64,000 nucleotides of DNA from Pseudomonas sp. TH15 (GCF_016651105.1 NZ_JAEKEL010000001.1:3648001-3712000), one strand, 5' to 3'; positions 42,422-50,899 are shown, numbered from the stretch's first letter. A program made the numbers and translations. Notes: generated from the sequence alone by a model not told the origin.

Positions 42422-43963
42422 TTGAGTGGTTACGTCCCCAACCCACCAAAAAACCATCGCTACGCGGAAGCCAAACCCGTCGATATTCATGCCCAGCGTT
42501 GGGCTGAGTATGAGAAGCACGGGAAAGAGCCTGCGTCGGCGCGTGAAAAAATCGGCATTGCCTTGCGTATCGGAGTGTTCTTCGACGGTACCGGCAATAA
42601 CGCTAGTAATGCTGCTGCGGGCTTGCTGTGCGGCGCCCATCATCCAATTGCCGCCGAAGACATTGATGCCAGTTGCAAGCCGTTCATGAAAAATCCGGAC
42701 AGCAGCTATGGCAACGACACCAGCAATGTGCAAAAACTTAGTGACTTGTACTACGCGCCTCAAAATGCCGAAGGCGATAGCTCGCATAAGCAAGCGTTCC
42801 GTATGGTCTATATCCAAGGTATCGGTACCCGCTCAGGCGAAGAGGACAGCACTCTCGGGGCTGGTACAGGCCGAGGCGAAACGGGCGTTGCGGGTCGTGT
42901 TCAGTTCTCATTTTCAGAGATCAAACTGCGCATCGAAGGCGTGTTAGCGAACATTCCCAATAGTGAAATCACCTCTCTGACTTTCGATACGTTTGGCTTC
43001 AGTCGTGGAGCTGCTGCCGCCCGACATTTTGCCAATGAAATTGCCCGTGGAAAGCAGGGGCCGCTCGGGGAGGTTTTGCGCAGCAGCGCGAGAGGGTTCA
43101 GCTCAACCTTCAATGATCAATATAAAAGCAGCATCAATATGGGCTTTATTGGTCTGTTCGACACCGTGCCCTCAATTGCTGGCTGGTCCAATCTGGGCAA
43201 CATCAAAAGCTCCATCGCGACGGGCATCAAGCTGTACTTGGATCGACGATTTTTTTCCGACGTTGTTCAACTGACAGCCCGCGATGAATGTCGAGCCAAC
43301 TTCGCTCTGAGTCGTGTTAAACCCGATCATCTGGAAATCACCTTGCCGGGTGTTCACTCTGATCTGGGTGGTGGTTACCTCGAAGAAGCGCAAGAAAACG
43401 TGCTTATCAGCCCGATGCAAACACTTGATGTTTCGCAATTCACTGATGTATCTGCTACCTCGATTTACCGTGACGCTGCGATAGTCAAAGATCAATGGCT
43501 TGCGAAAGGTTGGCCTTCAGAAATGCTGGAAATCGTCACGCCTGATGCGACTCCTTTACCAAATAGCCAGCCCAATGGGATCAGCCCACGCATGAAGCGC
43601 GTGTACGCTGCGGTCCAGCTCAAACGCCCTGTAAGCGGCATGCTGTCCAGGGTTTATCTGCGAGTAATGCACCAATTGGCAAAAGAGAAGGGCGTTCGGT
43701 TTAAAGACATCCCAGACACTCCAGACCTGGCTATCCCCTCAGAACTACAAGCGCTGTGTGATCGGTTCTTGGCCAAGGACTACAACGTCACTTCTGAGGA
43801 AGAACAGCTTCTGAAACTGAAGTACATTCACACCTCTGCAAACTGGAACCACCCTCTTGGGCGCAGAGATGGTAGCGGTATAAGAGCTGTCTACATCAAC
43901 GCTCCTACGGCAGACTCGATTCGCGTGCAACATCCTCACGTACCTGATTGGACGCTTTGGTAA
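42422..43963 (+). CDS. Type VI secretion phospholipase effector, Tle1-like (DUF2235)
   Basis: 513 residues from a TTG at 42422, preceded by CAAGGA; this gives MSGYVPNPPKNH, typical for such effectors, whereas upstream in-frame sequence is unconserved. The DUF2235 start FFDGTGNN is at about 54-60, the nucleophile elbow GFSRG puts Ser at 194, the acid is probably Asp247 (GLFDTVPS) and the base His312 (LPGVHSDLGGGY). Tle1 lipases hydrolyse phospholipids in the target periplasm. Next gene overlaps by one base (TAATG). No vgrG or PAAR gene is nearby, so it is an orphan effector island. Codon use is more A/T-rich than that of the core genes. Confidence 0.85.
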   Translation: MSGYVPNPPKNHRYAEAKPVDIHAQRWAEYEKHGKEPASAREKIGIALRIGVFFDGTGNNASNAAAGLLCGAHHPIAAEDIDASCKPFMKNPDSSYGNDTSNVQKLSDLYYAPQNAEGDSSHKQAFRMVYIQGIGTRSGEEDSTLGAGTGRGETGVAGRVQFSFSEIKLRIEGVLANIPNSEITSLTFDTFGFSRGAAAARHFANEIARGKQGPLGEVLRSSARGFSSTFNDQYKSSINMGFIGLFDTVPSIAGWSNLGNIKSSIATGIKLYLDRRFFSDVVQLTARDECRANFALSRVKPDHLEITLPGVHSDLGGGYLEEAQENVLISPMQTLDVSQFTDVSATSIYRDAAIVKDQWLAKGWPSEMLEIVTPDATPLPNSQPNGISPRMKRVYAAVQLKRPVSGMLSRVYLRVMHQLAKEKGVRFKDIPDTPDLAIPSELQALCDRFLAKDYNVTSEEEQLLKLKYIHTSANWNHPLGRRDGSGIRAVYINAPTADSIRVQHPHVPDWTLW

Positions 43964-44619
43964 TGAAATTAATTGTGACCGTGCTATGCGTGTTGTTCAT
44001 GACTGGCTGCCAATCTGCTGACCCATTCTCCGGAACGAATGACCCCAAGTCCGAATGGTGGGAACTGGCCTTCGTCGAACCGGATTACATGCAGGTTTGG
44101 GTAGAGGACAGTTCCGTCCAAGACATCACTGGTAGGGTCTACTACCGAGCAAATGGTGGCTCTGCGGCGGGTGGCGAGCCTGAAGACGGCACCGAGTCAG
44201 CGCGCGGTTGGTCAATCGTGGACGGCAGTGGTAAACAAGTGGTGGGCGCCGGTCTTCCCGTCCGAATCTATGTCCGGTGGCAGTCAATCGTTGAAAAGAA
44301 AACCTGGCAAGCCTGGGTGGATATTCCTGAGCAAGCAAGGCAACTGATGGCGTCATCCATCCACAAACGATGCCCGGAAACTCCTGATCAAGAAGCGCGA
44401 TTTATGGCGTCGGTCTACTTGGGGCTCGCTCCCGGCGGAGTTGTGCAGGCTTGGGTCAAGGACTCTTGCCATAAAGCGATCAAAGTGGCTCGGGCACAGG
44501 CTGAGATCGAACCACTGGGGCCGAGTCAGGGCAAGAATGGAGGGCGCTACGCCTATCCCGTCAGTGAGAAGTCCAAACGGTATATCGAGAAGTGGGGCAT
44601 TCCTTACGGGAGTTGGTAA
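43963..44619 (+). CDS. DUF2931 lipoprotein, predicted immunity protein of the Tle1-like effector
   Basis: 218 residues with lipoprotein signal MKLIVTVLCVLFMTGC (lipobox FMTG-Cys). The DUF2931 body has WWELAFVEPDYMQVWVED at the start, PVRIYVRWQSIVEKKTWQAW in the middle and a C-terminal YIEKWGIPYGSW. DUF2931 lipoproteins accompany Tle-type lipases and neutralise them in the periplasm. The one-base overlap of start and stop codons gives coupled expression with the effector. Confidence 0.85.
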   Translation: MKLIVTVLCVLFMTGCQSADPFSGTNDPKSEWWELAFVEPDYMQVWVEDSSVQDITGRVYYRANGGSAAGGEPEDGTESARGWSIVDGSGKQVVGAGLPVRIYVRWQSIVEKKTWQAWVDIPEQARQLMASSIHKRCPETPDQEARFMASVYLGLAPGGVVQAWVKDSCHKAIKVARAQAEIEPLGPSQGKNGGRYAYPVSEKSKRYIEKWGIPYGSW

Positions 44620-44896
44620 GCCGTCCTGCAATAAAGGAAAAAGCGAGGTGGCAGGATTTAATCGTGGTCTGGCGCCGATTTCTCCCCGGGACCTGTGCGG
44701 CTGGATCACTAACGGTTTGTAGGAAAACACCACGAAGGAGGCGGGCGCTTTCCGCGCGTAAACGTAACGCTTAAAGCGCGTTTAAATTACACGAACTGTT
44801 ACTCCATAAAGGCTACGACGCCTTGCGCCGTTACCTACGCGTAAGACAGAATCCGCCGGCTTGTGCGTCTTTGGGGTGGGCTATATCGTTTCCCGG

Positions 44897-45073
44897 TCAC
44901 TGAAAAACAGTGATCGGGTTTGGTAGCCCATTCATGAGATCTGCATAGCATCACCATTCGCGGCGTCTTTCGTCTCGGCATTATGGTGGTCATGCGCAGG
45001 GCACCTTCGGGTGCGCCGGTTTCTCATGTCCGGTCTACCAACCTGCGTATGGCCGCCACCCTTCGTTTGGTAG
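44897..45073 (+). promoter_or_regulatory. Structured leader B with a different sequence triad
   Basis: Same order as leader A: hairpin TCACTG-AAAAA-CAGTGA (44897-44912), octamer TTTGGTAG (seqA, 44919-44926), two-hairpin RNA with CTACCAAC (seqB, 45035-45042), then TTTGGTAG again (seqC, 45066-45073) in the loop of a CCCTTCG/GCGAGGG hairpin. All three sites differ from leader A, yet remain mutually complementary (7 of 8). The Shine-Dalgarno sequence here is poor (ACGAGAC), unlike AGGAG in copy A. Confidence 0.65.
44984..45058 (+). ncRNA. C4-like antisense RNA, copy B
   Basis: Closing stem TGGTGGTCATGC/GCGTATGGCCGCCA (44984-44995 with 45047-45058) of 12 pairs including three G-U. Inside are a UUCG hairpin GCACC-TTCG-GGTGC (45001-45014) and a CCGG/CCGG hairpin (45016-45033). 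seqB follows. Relative to copy A the UUCG stem changes AGACC/GGTCT to GCACC/GGTGC, two double compensatory changes, which is strong evidence for the fold. Confidence 0.6.
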
Positions 45074-45116
45074 CGAGGGTGAGGGCTCCTATTTATTTCG
45101 ATACGAGACTTCATCT

Positions 45117-45482
45117 ATGTTCAAAGTAACGCCAAACCCACCGGACGCCGATCCGATCCCGTACGACCCAACGCTTGAACCTCAAAAGATAAAAGAGGCG
45201 ACCGACCGCGCCATCAACTTCTATCTCAACCCCGTCTCACTGAAACTCTCGATCCCCTCCCGCAAGTCCAGCAAGATCTACCTCGTCGACCCCTCCGTGG
45301 ACGAAGAAACCTTGCTCGTCGAAGCCTGCGAATCGTTGGCAGCCGCCAGCGACATGGCCCGCGACATCGGCGACGTCGTCGACCACTCCCAGCGCCGAGC
45401 CATGCTGATGCTGCATCAGGTGATCATGCTGAGCGAACTCATGGTCAATCGAATACTGGATAGCCGCCGCCTACCCAACTAG
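45117..45482 (+). CDS. DUF6124 family protein a, cassette B
   Basis: 121 residues, almost identical to the protein at 41048; visible changes are in the NPVSLKLSIPSRKSSKIYLV region and SELMVN. Shares the ACESLAAASDMARDIG core. The coding copies are so similar that the duplication, or later gene conversion, must be recent, even though the leaders differ. Start codon placement is the same but its Shine-Dalgarno sequence is weaker, so translation may be lower. Confidence 0.85.
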   Translation: MFKVTPNPPDADPIPYDPTLEPQKIKEATDRAINFYLNPVSLKLSIPSRKSSKIYLVDPSVDEETLLVEACESLAAASDMARDIGDVVDHSQRRAMLMLHQVIMLSELMVNRILDSRRLPN

Positions 45483-45535
45483 CCGACAGACCATATGAAG
45501 GGCCCCACCCCTTCGTACACAAATCAGAGTTCCAT

Positions 45536-45632
45536 GTAGGAGCTGCCGAAGGCTGCGATCTTTTGATCTTGATCTTTTTCGACATTGCTGAAGGTCAAGA
45601 TCAAAAGATCGCAGCCTTCGGCAGCTCCTACA
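45536..45632. repeat. REPIN inside cassette B
   Basis: Two TAGGAGCTGCCGAAGGC arms with a spacer unlike that of the REPIN in cassette A (GATCTTTTTCGACATTGC versus a poly-T spacer). Confidence 0.88.
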
Positions 45633-45682
45633 GGATGTTCATTTTTTCGCAGTACCCGATGGGTACTTGCTTGGAGTCCCTG

Positions 45683-46075
45683 ATGTCTGAAACCACAACC
45701 CATTCAGCGGTTACAGATCCGATATCGCCCTACAAATCCTCCGGTTCAAGAAAACTCCACGAAGCCGCTGAACTAGCCCTCGATCATTACCTTTTGCCGG
45801 CGGCCACAAGTACGGCCACGCCTTATAGTCCAAGCAGCATGTTCATGGTCAACCCGCAAACCGACACCGAGTCATTACTGGCAAACGCCTGCGAGTCCCT
45901 GGCATCGGCAACGGTGATGCTCGGCGATTTCGCCGGAACGCTGGACGGGCCGAACCGCCACACCTTGCAAGGCATCGCTCAAGTAGTGATGTTGGGGGAA
46001 TTGGCGGTCAACCAGGCGTTGGATAACGTCGAGCTGAAGCAGTCAGTTTCAGAGGCTGCAACCGGAATGAAATAG
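45683..46075 (+). CDS. DUF6124 family protein b, cassette B
   Basis: 130 residues from the ATG at 45683 after TTGGAG, with the same AGTACCC/GGGTACT hairpin ahead of it as in cassette A. Differences from the copy at 41608 include SPYKSSGSRKLHEAAELALD and the last residues (SVSEAATGMK). Family core intact. Confidence 0.85.
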   Translation: MSETTTHSAVTDPISPYKSSGSRKLHEAAELALDHYLLPAATSTATPYSPSSMFMVNPQTDTESLLANACESLASATVMLGDFAGTLDGPNRHTLQGIAQVVMLGELAVNQALDNVELKQSVSEAATGMK

Positions 46076-46594
46076 GCTGGGCGGGCAACAATCTGTGGCG
46101 AGGGAGCTCGCTCCAGACCAGGCGCGAAACTCCCTTTGCTACTAAAAAAGCGAATCAAAGGTGACCGACCTATTCTTTAAAAATAAATCGGTCCATTTTT
46201 TTGTGCTCTTTTTCGTTGGGTAACAGGTTAGTTAAGTGCGTCTATTTATTTGGGCTTTAACATTGGGGGCGTGTACAGGTCTTTGTCTGATACCCCTACC
46301 GTCATCAGATTAAGGGAATAAGGGGCCGCGCCGAGATGAAATCGTTAGAGCACGACTTTGGGAAGAAAAAGTCAATGTGCGTAGACGGTCAGCGAAAAGC
46401 CCAAACAGTTTTTAGAGAGGGTTCGATATTCCATGTGGGAATTTGTAAGCCAAGCGCTAAGGTAATTAAAAAATCGAGGTGCACTCGAATGCAGATGACA
46501 GTCTGCCCATAGTATTTTTTAAGGGGGTTGATTTACTCGTGACAAGTAAATTAGCCCCCTGGATCGATTAACTCTATGCTCAGCTGAGCATGAA
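46076..46594. other. Low-GC intergenic region with a 15-base inverted repeat
   Basis: The first 110 bases are the end of cassette B. From about 46190 the sequence is A/T-rich without a supported gene. At 46523-46559 GGGGGTTGATTTACT and AGTAAATTAGCCCCC form a 15-pair hairpin (two G-U) with a 7-base loop, just downstream of the HEPN gene on the minus strand. It lacks a T run and could be a 3'-end hairpin. Confidence 0.5.
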
Positions 46595-48403
46595 TTAAAT
46601 TATTGGTGCGTGCGCGGGAAGCCCCGCGGTATGGTTTGGGTCTCTCAGCTTGCTTGAAAAACTGTCCAGTCCGAGACGGACAGAAGATAACAGATCGTTG
46701 ATTGAGTATGATTCACCAATTTCAACTTTTGAAGTGGTGTGCGAAAGAGCTTCATAACAACATATTATGTAGTCATAAAGATGCGTTATTAACTGGGGGC
46801 GGACGCCTTCGAAGTGTCCTGTATGTGCAATCTTGTTTCTGAGGAAGTATATCCTCCGAAGTTGTCTGGTGACGTCTTTCTCTGTCTTTAGTATTCGTTC
46901 TGCTATTGATTTATCTGATTCGAATTCCGACTTTAGTTTCATTAGTCGAAATTTGATGTGCTCAAAGTCATTCAGATTGTTAAATATGCTTGGTCCTGCA
47001 GCTTTGTCGCGTAACAACGCATATATGTGATTTGTGTTGGTAGTGTCGTCAAAGCATTCTGCTGGATTGATTCGCTGTCGATAAGGATCCGTGGTTCCTA
47101 TCTCGTTTGATTGTAGGAGTTCTTTCGCATACTCCAATCGGCGGACCAAACCGTTTATGGCATATATGCTAGGAACGTACTCCAGAATGTAAGCAAGTAT
47201 TGTTGTGTCTTGGCTTGAAAATAAAGACTCTAATGCAATCCATAGATTCAATAATTTTTGTTCCAGTGTGGTTGCTGTTCTTGATAGTCTAAGATATCTA
47301 AGAGATCTGCCGAGTTGATCTTTTGCAGCCGGTGTCAGTATTGAAAATACCTTTCTTATTTCGGGCGTGCTTCTTGTTACTCCAACTTCACTTGATATAA
47401 ATGTTAGCAATAAATCGACATTTACTATTTCTTGGTATGTGTGTGCGAGATCCGAACTCCTAAAAGTAACTATGCCGTGGGGAGATGCATAAACTTTTCC
47501 CTTGATCTCGAATGCAGTGACTAAGTCGATAAATTTATCTAGTTTTTCCTTCGCTAGTATCGCAGCGCTGACATGATCGGTTGCGCTGCATTTGACTTTT
47601 GCTACGGAGTTGGGTTGAAAGTTTTTTTCTAATTTCTCGCGTTTTGTCGTTTTAATATCCTCGGGCATTTCCTCGAGGATCTCCACTTCTGCATTAAATT
47701 CGTCAGTGGTTGCCTGATTTGAAAGTCTAGTCTGAATGCCAAAATATACAATATGTTCTTTTTTATTATTGTTTACTAGCTTTCCAAGAATGTGTTCGAA
47801 TTGTTCTGTGGCGGAACGGTTTCCATAATTACCTATTCGGGCTAGTAGTTTTGCTTTATGGAATAAATAAGTTGGTGAATAGCCGAGGTAGACCAAATGT
47901 GTGATGAATAGTCCGGTAATGTTGTCGATTTGACTAGTTATTCGCTCTTTTTGCGTTAGAATACTACTTCCAAATATCGCATCCTGAAGTGTTTTATGCA
48001 GGAGTGGTGCGTAATGTTTTTGGCGGGATGCTACTGCGCGGCAAAATATGCTAAGCCTTGTGAGTTGGCTTTGATTTAGGTTTTCAGATTTTAAGTTCTT
48101 TAAAGTTGCTTTGATGTCTCCGAATTCGTAGAGCAATTCTTCAGCTACTGGGTCGTTAGACCAGCAGCTCAGTATCTCTTCTGCGGCGGATGCTATGTAT
48201 GCTGCACTTTTATCGTTGGTATCTTGCTCTTTAAGATAGTTTGCGAGTTCGGCGCATGCGCTAAATGTGTTCATTAGTCTTGTTTGATAGAAGTGCGGGG
48301 TAAACAACAATAATTTCTCAGAGTAGCACTCAATAAAAAACCGAGGGCGGAAGTCGGTGAATGGCAATCGATCCCAATGATATCTTACAAATTGTGATAG
48401 CAT
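46595..48403 (-). CDS. Large HEPN-domain protein (Apea-like), candidate RNase effector
   Basis: 602 residues, soluble, no signal. The C-terminal third shows HEPN landmarks: LLNLWIALESLFSSQD (about residues 390-405) and, after a helical stretch with KTEKDVTRQLRRIYFLRNKI, the R-x4-H motif RNKIAH at 522-527, the catalytic signature of HEPN RNases. The combination resembles Apea-like HEPN proteins, some of which are anti-phage effectors. The N-terminal 350 residues are unrecognised. GC content is about 40 percent, far below the surroundings. It starts 13 bases after the YfbU-family gene, with little Shine-Dalgarno sequence, so translation is probably coupled to it. Confidence 0.65.
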   Translation of the reverse strand: MLSQFVRYHWDRLPFTDFRPRFFIECYSEKLLLFTPHFYQTRLMNTFSACAELANYLKEQDTNDKSAAYIASAAEEILSCWSNDPVAEELLYEFGDIKATLKNLKSENLNQSQLTRLSIFCRAVASRQKHYAPLLHKTLQDAIFGSSILTQKERITSQIDNITGLFITHLVYLGYSPTYLFHKAKLLARIGNYGNRSATEQFEHILGKLVNNNKKEHIVYFGIQTRLSNQATTDEFNAEVEILEEMPEDIKTTKREKLEKNFQPNSVAKVKCSATDHVSAAILAKEKLDKFIDLVTAFEIKGKVYASPHGIVTFRSSDLAHTYQEIVNVDLLLTFISSEVGVTRSTPEIRKVFSILTPAAKDQLGRSLRYLRLSRTATTLEQKLLNLWIALESLFSSQDTTILAYILEYVPSIYAINGLVRRLEYAKELLQSNEIGTTDPYRQRINPAECFDDTTNTNHIYALLRDKAAGPSIFNNLNDFEHIKFRLMKLKSEFESDKSIAERILKTEKDVTRQLRRIYFLRNKIAHTGHFEGVRPQLITHLYDYIICCYEALSHTTSKVEIGESYSINDLLSSVRLGLDSFSSKLRDPNHTAGLPAHAPII

Positions 48404-48416
48404 TTTTTTGGTCTTT

Positions 48417-48971
48417 TTAGTTTGTTAGAGAAGTTTCTGCGGCTTTAAGGATCTCGATTATTTGGTCTGAAGTGAGATTTCTAATTCCAGCCAAGGAATC
48501 GCGCATAGGTATAAAAGTGTTATACATTCCAGCATAGATTTTTAACATTGGAGCATGTGAGTTTAGATTGCGACCTTGAAATTTTGTGAACCGCCCCATG
48601 TCTTCAATGAGAAGCTTTGCGATGGTTAGTTGTCTGTCTTCATTGTTTCCATCAAAGCCTGGAAAAAGAAGGTGTGTTCCAAACGGCAGATTCAAACTTT
48701 CTATTTTTTCGCGATCCTCTTGAGATAATGACTTTGATGCGTCTTCTATAAACATCCACATGTCTAGGTAGTCAACGACATCGATTACTTCTCTAGGCGG
48801 CATATCTTGATCGCTTTCCCTTAGCTCAGGGATTTCCCATTCAATAGCCCAAGTATTCCCGGATGATATTGCTGATGTGAGAAATTTTGTATCAATCGAC
48901 TTGATCTCTAGCTTTTCGTAGATTTCGGAAAGCATCAGCAAGATTAATTTTTCTGACTTGGTTATTTCCAT
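48417..48971 (-). CDS. YfbU family protein
   Basis: 184 residues from the ATG at 48969-48971, preceded by TTGGAGAAAAAG; a TTG 12 bases earlier is less likely. The YfbU pattern is clear: MEITKSEKLILLMLSEIYEK at the start, VVDYLDMWMFIEDASKSL, then FPGFDGNNEDRQLTIAKLLI and MGRFTKFQGRNLNSHAPML. E. coli YfbU is 164 residues and of unknown function. First gene of a two-gene low-GC unit with the HEPN protein. It might sense a signal or restrain the HEPN partner; that is inference from gene order only. Confidence 0.8.
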   Translation of the reverse strand: MEITKSEKLILLMLSEIYEKLEIKSIDTKFLTSAISSGNTWAIEWEIPELRESDQDMPPREVIDVVDYLDMWMFIEDASKSLSQEDREKIESLNLPFGTHLLFPGFDGNNEDRQLTIAKLLIEDMGRFTKFQGRNLNSHAPMLKIYAGMYNTFIPMRDSLAGIRNLTSDQIIEILKAAETSLTN

Positions 48972-49178
48972 CTTTTTCTCCAAGGTATAGCTAGCTGTAG
49001 TTGTTGTTTGCTTAAAAGTGGTCGTATTTTTTATGTTAATTTTTTACTATGTCGTGGTTTTTATGTCGAACCTATTTCGTTTTACACATACATGAAACGT
49101 ATTTTTTCGCAAAAAAGCGTACTCACAAGAAAAACAAACCCGCAAGTTATGTCCGAACCACCAAATCTCTTGTGGGCG

Positions 49179-50285
49179 TCATCCTTTAGAAATATCAAAT
49201 GTGGTAGTTGCCAACACCTCACCATTAACCATCACCCGAACCCCATGCCGCCCAACATGATGCTTGCGCGTAGTGAAGTCCTTAATCTGCTGACTCCGCC
49301 GGACCACCTCACTCTCAAACCCCGCCAACGCCACCGTCTTCAACTTAAAAACCTTCGCCGAAACCCCGCCATTCGCCTTCACATAGTCAATCGCATAATC
49401 AATCACCAACCGCTGCTCATGCGCCACGGTCGACTTCACCGTAAACGACAACGTAATCGTCTCGCCCAACCGCACCACCGCCGGTTCAACCCGCACATCC
49501 AGCAACTCAACCTCAGCCTTCGACCCCGCGCCAATCACCGTCAGCGCGCGCACGTCCCCCTGTTTGATCAAACTCCGCAACGCATGCTTGGCAATCCACG
49601 CCGTGTGTTTGTTCTCCAGCGACCACCCCTCAATCACATCCAGTACCCATTCCGGGTGCTCTTTGGTGACGTCATTCAGGTGATTCGCCACGGACTTGCG
49701 CACGTAGAGGCTGTCGTCGGCCTTCAATCGATCCAGTATCCCGGCGGCCAACCGAGGATTGGCTTGTACCGCTTCCAGCCGAAACGACCAAGGCAGGCGA
49801 GGGCGGCTGCCTTCGCTGGCGAGGCGGCGGACGTGGTGGTTTTCGTCTTGTGCCCAGTCGTGCATCAATTCAAGCGAGCGTTCCAGGTCGCTGCGCAGAA
49901 AGTGGCGGATGGCGAATTCGGATGAGCCGAACGTCGTGAAGTATTTCAGGGCTTCCATGGAGGTATCGAATGCGTGCCCGCCGTAGCTCGCGACGTAGTG
50001 CGGCAGGCACATGCTGACGAAACCACTGTTTAACCGGGGTGCGAGTTCAAAAAGAACGTCGAGTGAATCTTCGTAGCCCAGCGGCAGCACGGCATGCAGG
50101 CTTTCGCTGACACGCGCCATGCGTTGCATCACTGATAATTCAGCGAGTCGGTCCTGGGCGTGTTTTAGAAACGCCTTGGCCTTGAACGCGGGATACACGG
50201 CGCTCATTTCGTCAGCGATATGTCGCAGGCGTTCGGCGTTGAAGATTTCCTTTAACGCCGGGGCGGCGGTGTCGGTGGTGCTCAC
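49179..50285 (-). CDS. alkC: DNA alkylation repair glycosylase AlkC
   Basis: 368 residues. HEAT-like repeat array over residues 1-260: YEDSLDVLFELAPRLN, YGGHAFDTSMEALKYFTTFG, FAIRHFLRSDLERSLELMHD and VRRLASEGSRPRLPWSFRLE. A C-terminal beta-rich domain (VRVEPAVVRLGETITLSFTV) matches the Ig-like domain described for the AlkC of P. fluorescens-type bacteria. AlkC removes N3-methyl bases such as 3-methylcytosine and 3-methyladenine without base flipping. It ends the low-GC island and is followed after two bases by a GST gene on the same strand. Confidence 0.85.
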   Translation of the reverse strand: MSTTDTAAPALKEIFNAERLRHIADEMSAVYPAFKAKAFLKHAQDRLAELSVMQRMARVSESLHAVLPLGYEDSLDVLFELAPRLNSGFVSMCLPHYVASYGGHAFDTSMEALKYFTTFGSSEFAIRHFLRSDLERSLELMHDWAQDENHHVRRLASEGSRPRLPWSFRLEAVQANPRLAAGILDRLKADDSLYVRKSVANHLNDVTKEHPEWVLDVIEGWSLENKHTAWIAKHALRSLIKQGDVRALTVIGAGSKAEVELLDVRVEPAVVRLGETITLSFTVKSTVAHEQRLVIDYAIDYVKANGGVSAKVFKLKTVALAGFESEVVRRSQQIKDFTTRKHHVGRHGVRVMVNGEVLATTTFDISKG

Positions 50286-50287
50286 GG

Positions 50288-50899
50288 TCAGTTCATCGGC
50301 GTGCTGACGAACGCTTCGAGCGTTTCGGCGTAGGCGGTGTATTGCGCGATGTGGGGGTAGCGGCGGGTGTCGATCTGGTCGGGGACGACGAGGTCGGTGA
50401 AGCTCCAGGCGACGGCGAGGCTGATGCCGGCCTGGGTCAGGGTGCCGTCGGTGGGCAGGCCGTTTTGCTCGAGTTCTTGTTCGAGGGCGGTAAACGCGGC
50501 GGCGAGCTGGCCTTCAACCCGCTCAACCCACGGCTGATACTGAATATCCGCCGGCCGCAGATTCCGTTCGTAGTAAAGCTGCACCGATTTTTCGCACGCC
50601 GCCAGCGCCAACCCGATCACCCGTAACGAGCGCGCCCGTTGCTTCAGATCACTCGGCATCAAGCTTTTCGAAGGCCCGGCGAGGGCTTCGAGGTAGTCGA
50701 TGATCAGCGTCGAGTCCATCAACACTTCACCGTCATCCAGCACCAACGTCGGCGCCTTGACCACCGGGTTGATTTGCTGGAATTGCTCGAAATGCCGGAA
50801 CACCGACACCGAGTCGTGCTCCAGCGCGATGCCCAAGTGTTGGGCAGAAATGGCCACGCGCCGTACATAAGGCGAATCCAGCATGCCGATCAGTTTCAT
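50288..50899 (-). CDS. Glutathione S-transferase family protein
   Basis: 203 residues from the ATG at 50897-50899, after AAGGAAC. N-terminal thioredoxin-like domain MKLIGMLDSPYVRRVAIS (Ser-Pro in place of CxxC) with the cis-Pro glutathione site VVKAPTLVLDDGEVLMDSTL. C-terminal helical domain from about 90. Upstream of alkC with only two bases between, so it is probably co-transcribed and may detoxify alkylating agents by conjugation, complementing AlkC repair. Confidence 0.87.
   Translation of the reverse strand: MKLIGMLDSPYVRRVAISAQHLGIALEHDSVSVFRHFEQFQQINPVVKAPTLVLDDGEVLMDSTLIIDYLEALAGPSKSLMPSDLKQRARSLRVIGLALAACEKSVQLYYERNLRPADIQYQPWVERVEGQLAAAFTALEQELEQNGLPTDGTLTQAGISLAVAWSFTDLVVPDQIDTRRYPHIAQYTAYAETLEAFVSTPMN

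Larger units (their letters stand above)
44817..46190 (+). repeat. Cassette copy B: RNA leader, DUF6124a, REPIN, DUF6124b
   Basis: Second copy of the unit at 40745-42115, in the same orientation, about 4.07 kb downstream. Coding parts nearly identical; leader strongly diverged with preserved pairing. Similarity fades at about 46190, where the low-GC region begins. The short stretch 44620-44816 before it has no gene that I can support. Confidence 0.85.

Noticed and set aside
44620..44816. Short open frame after the DUF2931 gene (AGFNRGLAPISPRDLCGW)
   Set aside because: Too short, no ribosome site and no recognisable family; may be a remnant but not supportable.
40745..46190. Transposon or prophage with the DUF6124 cassettes as terminal repeats
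   Set aside because: No transposase, integrase or target-site duplication was found; the repeats are direct and carry genes.
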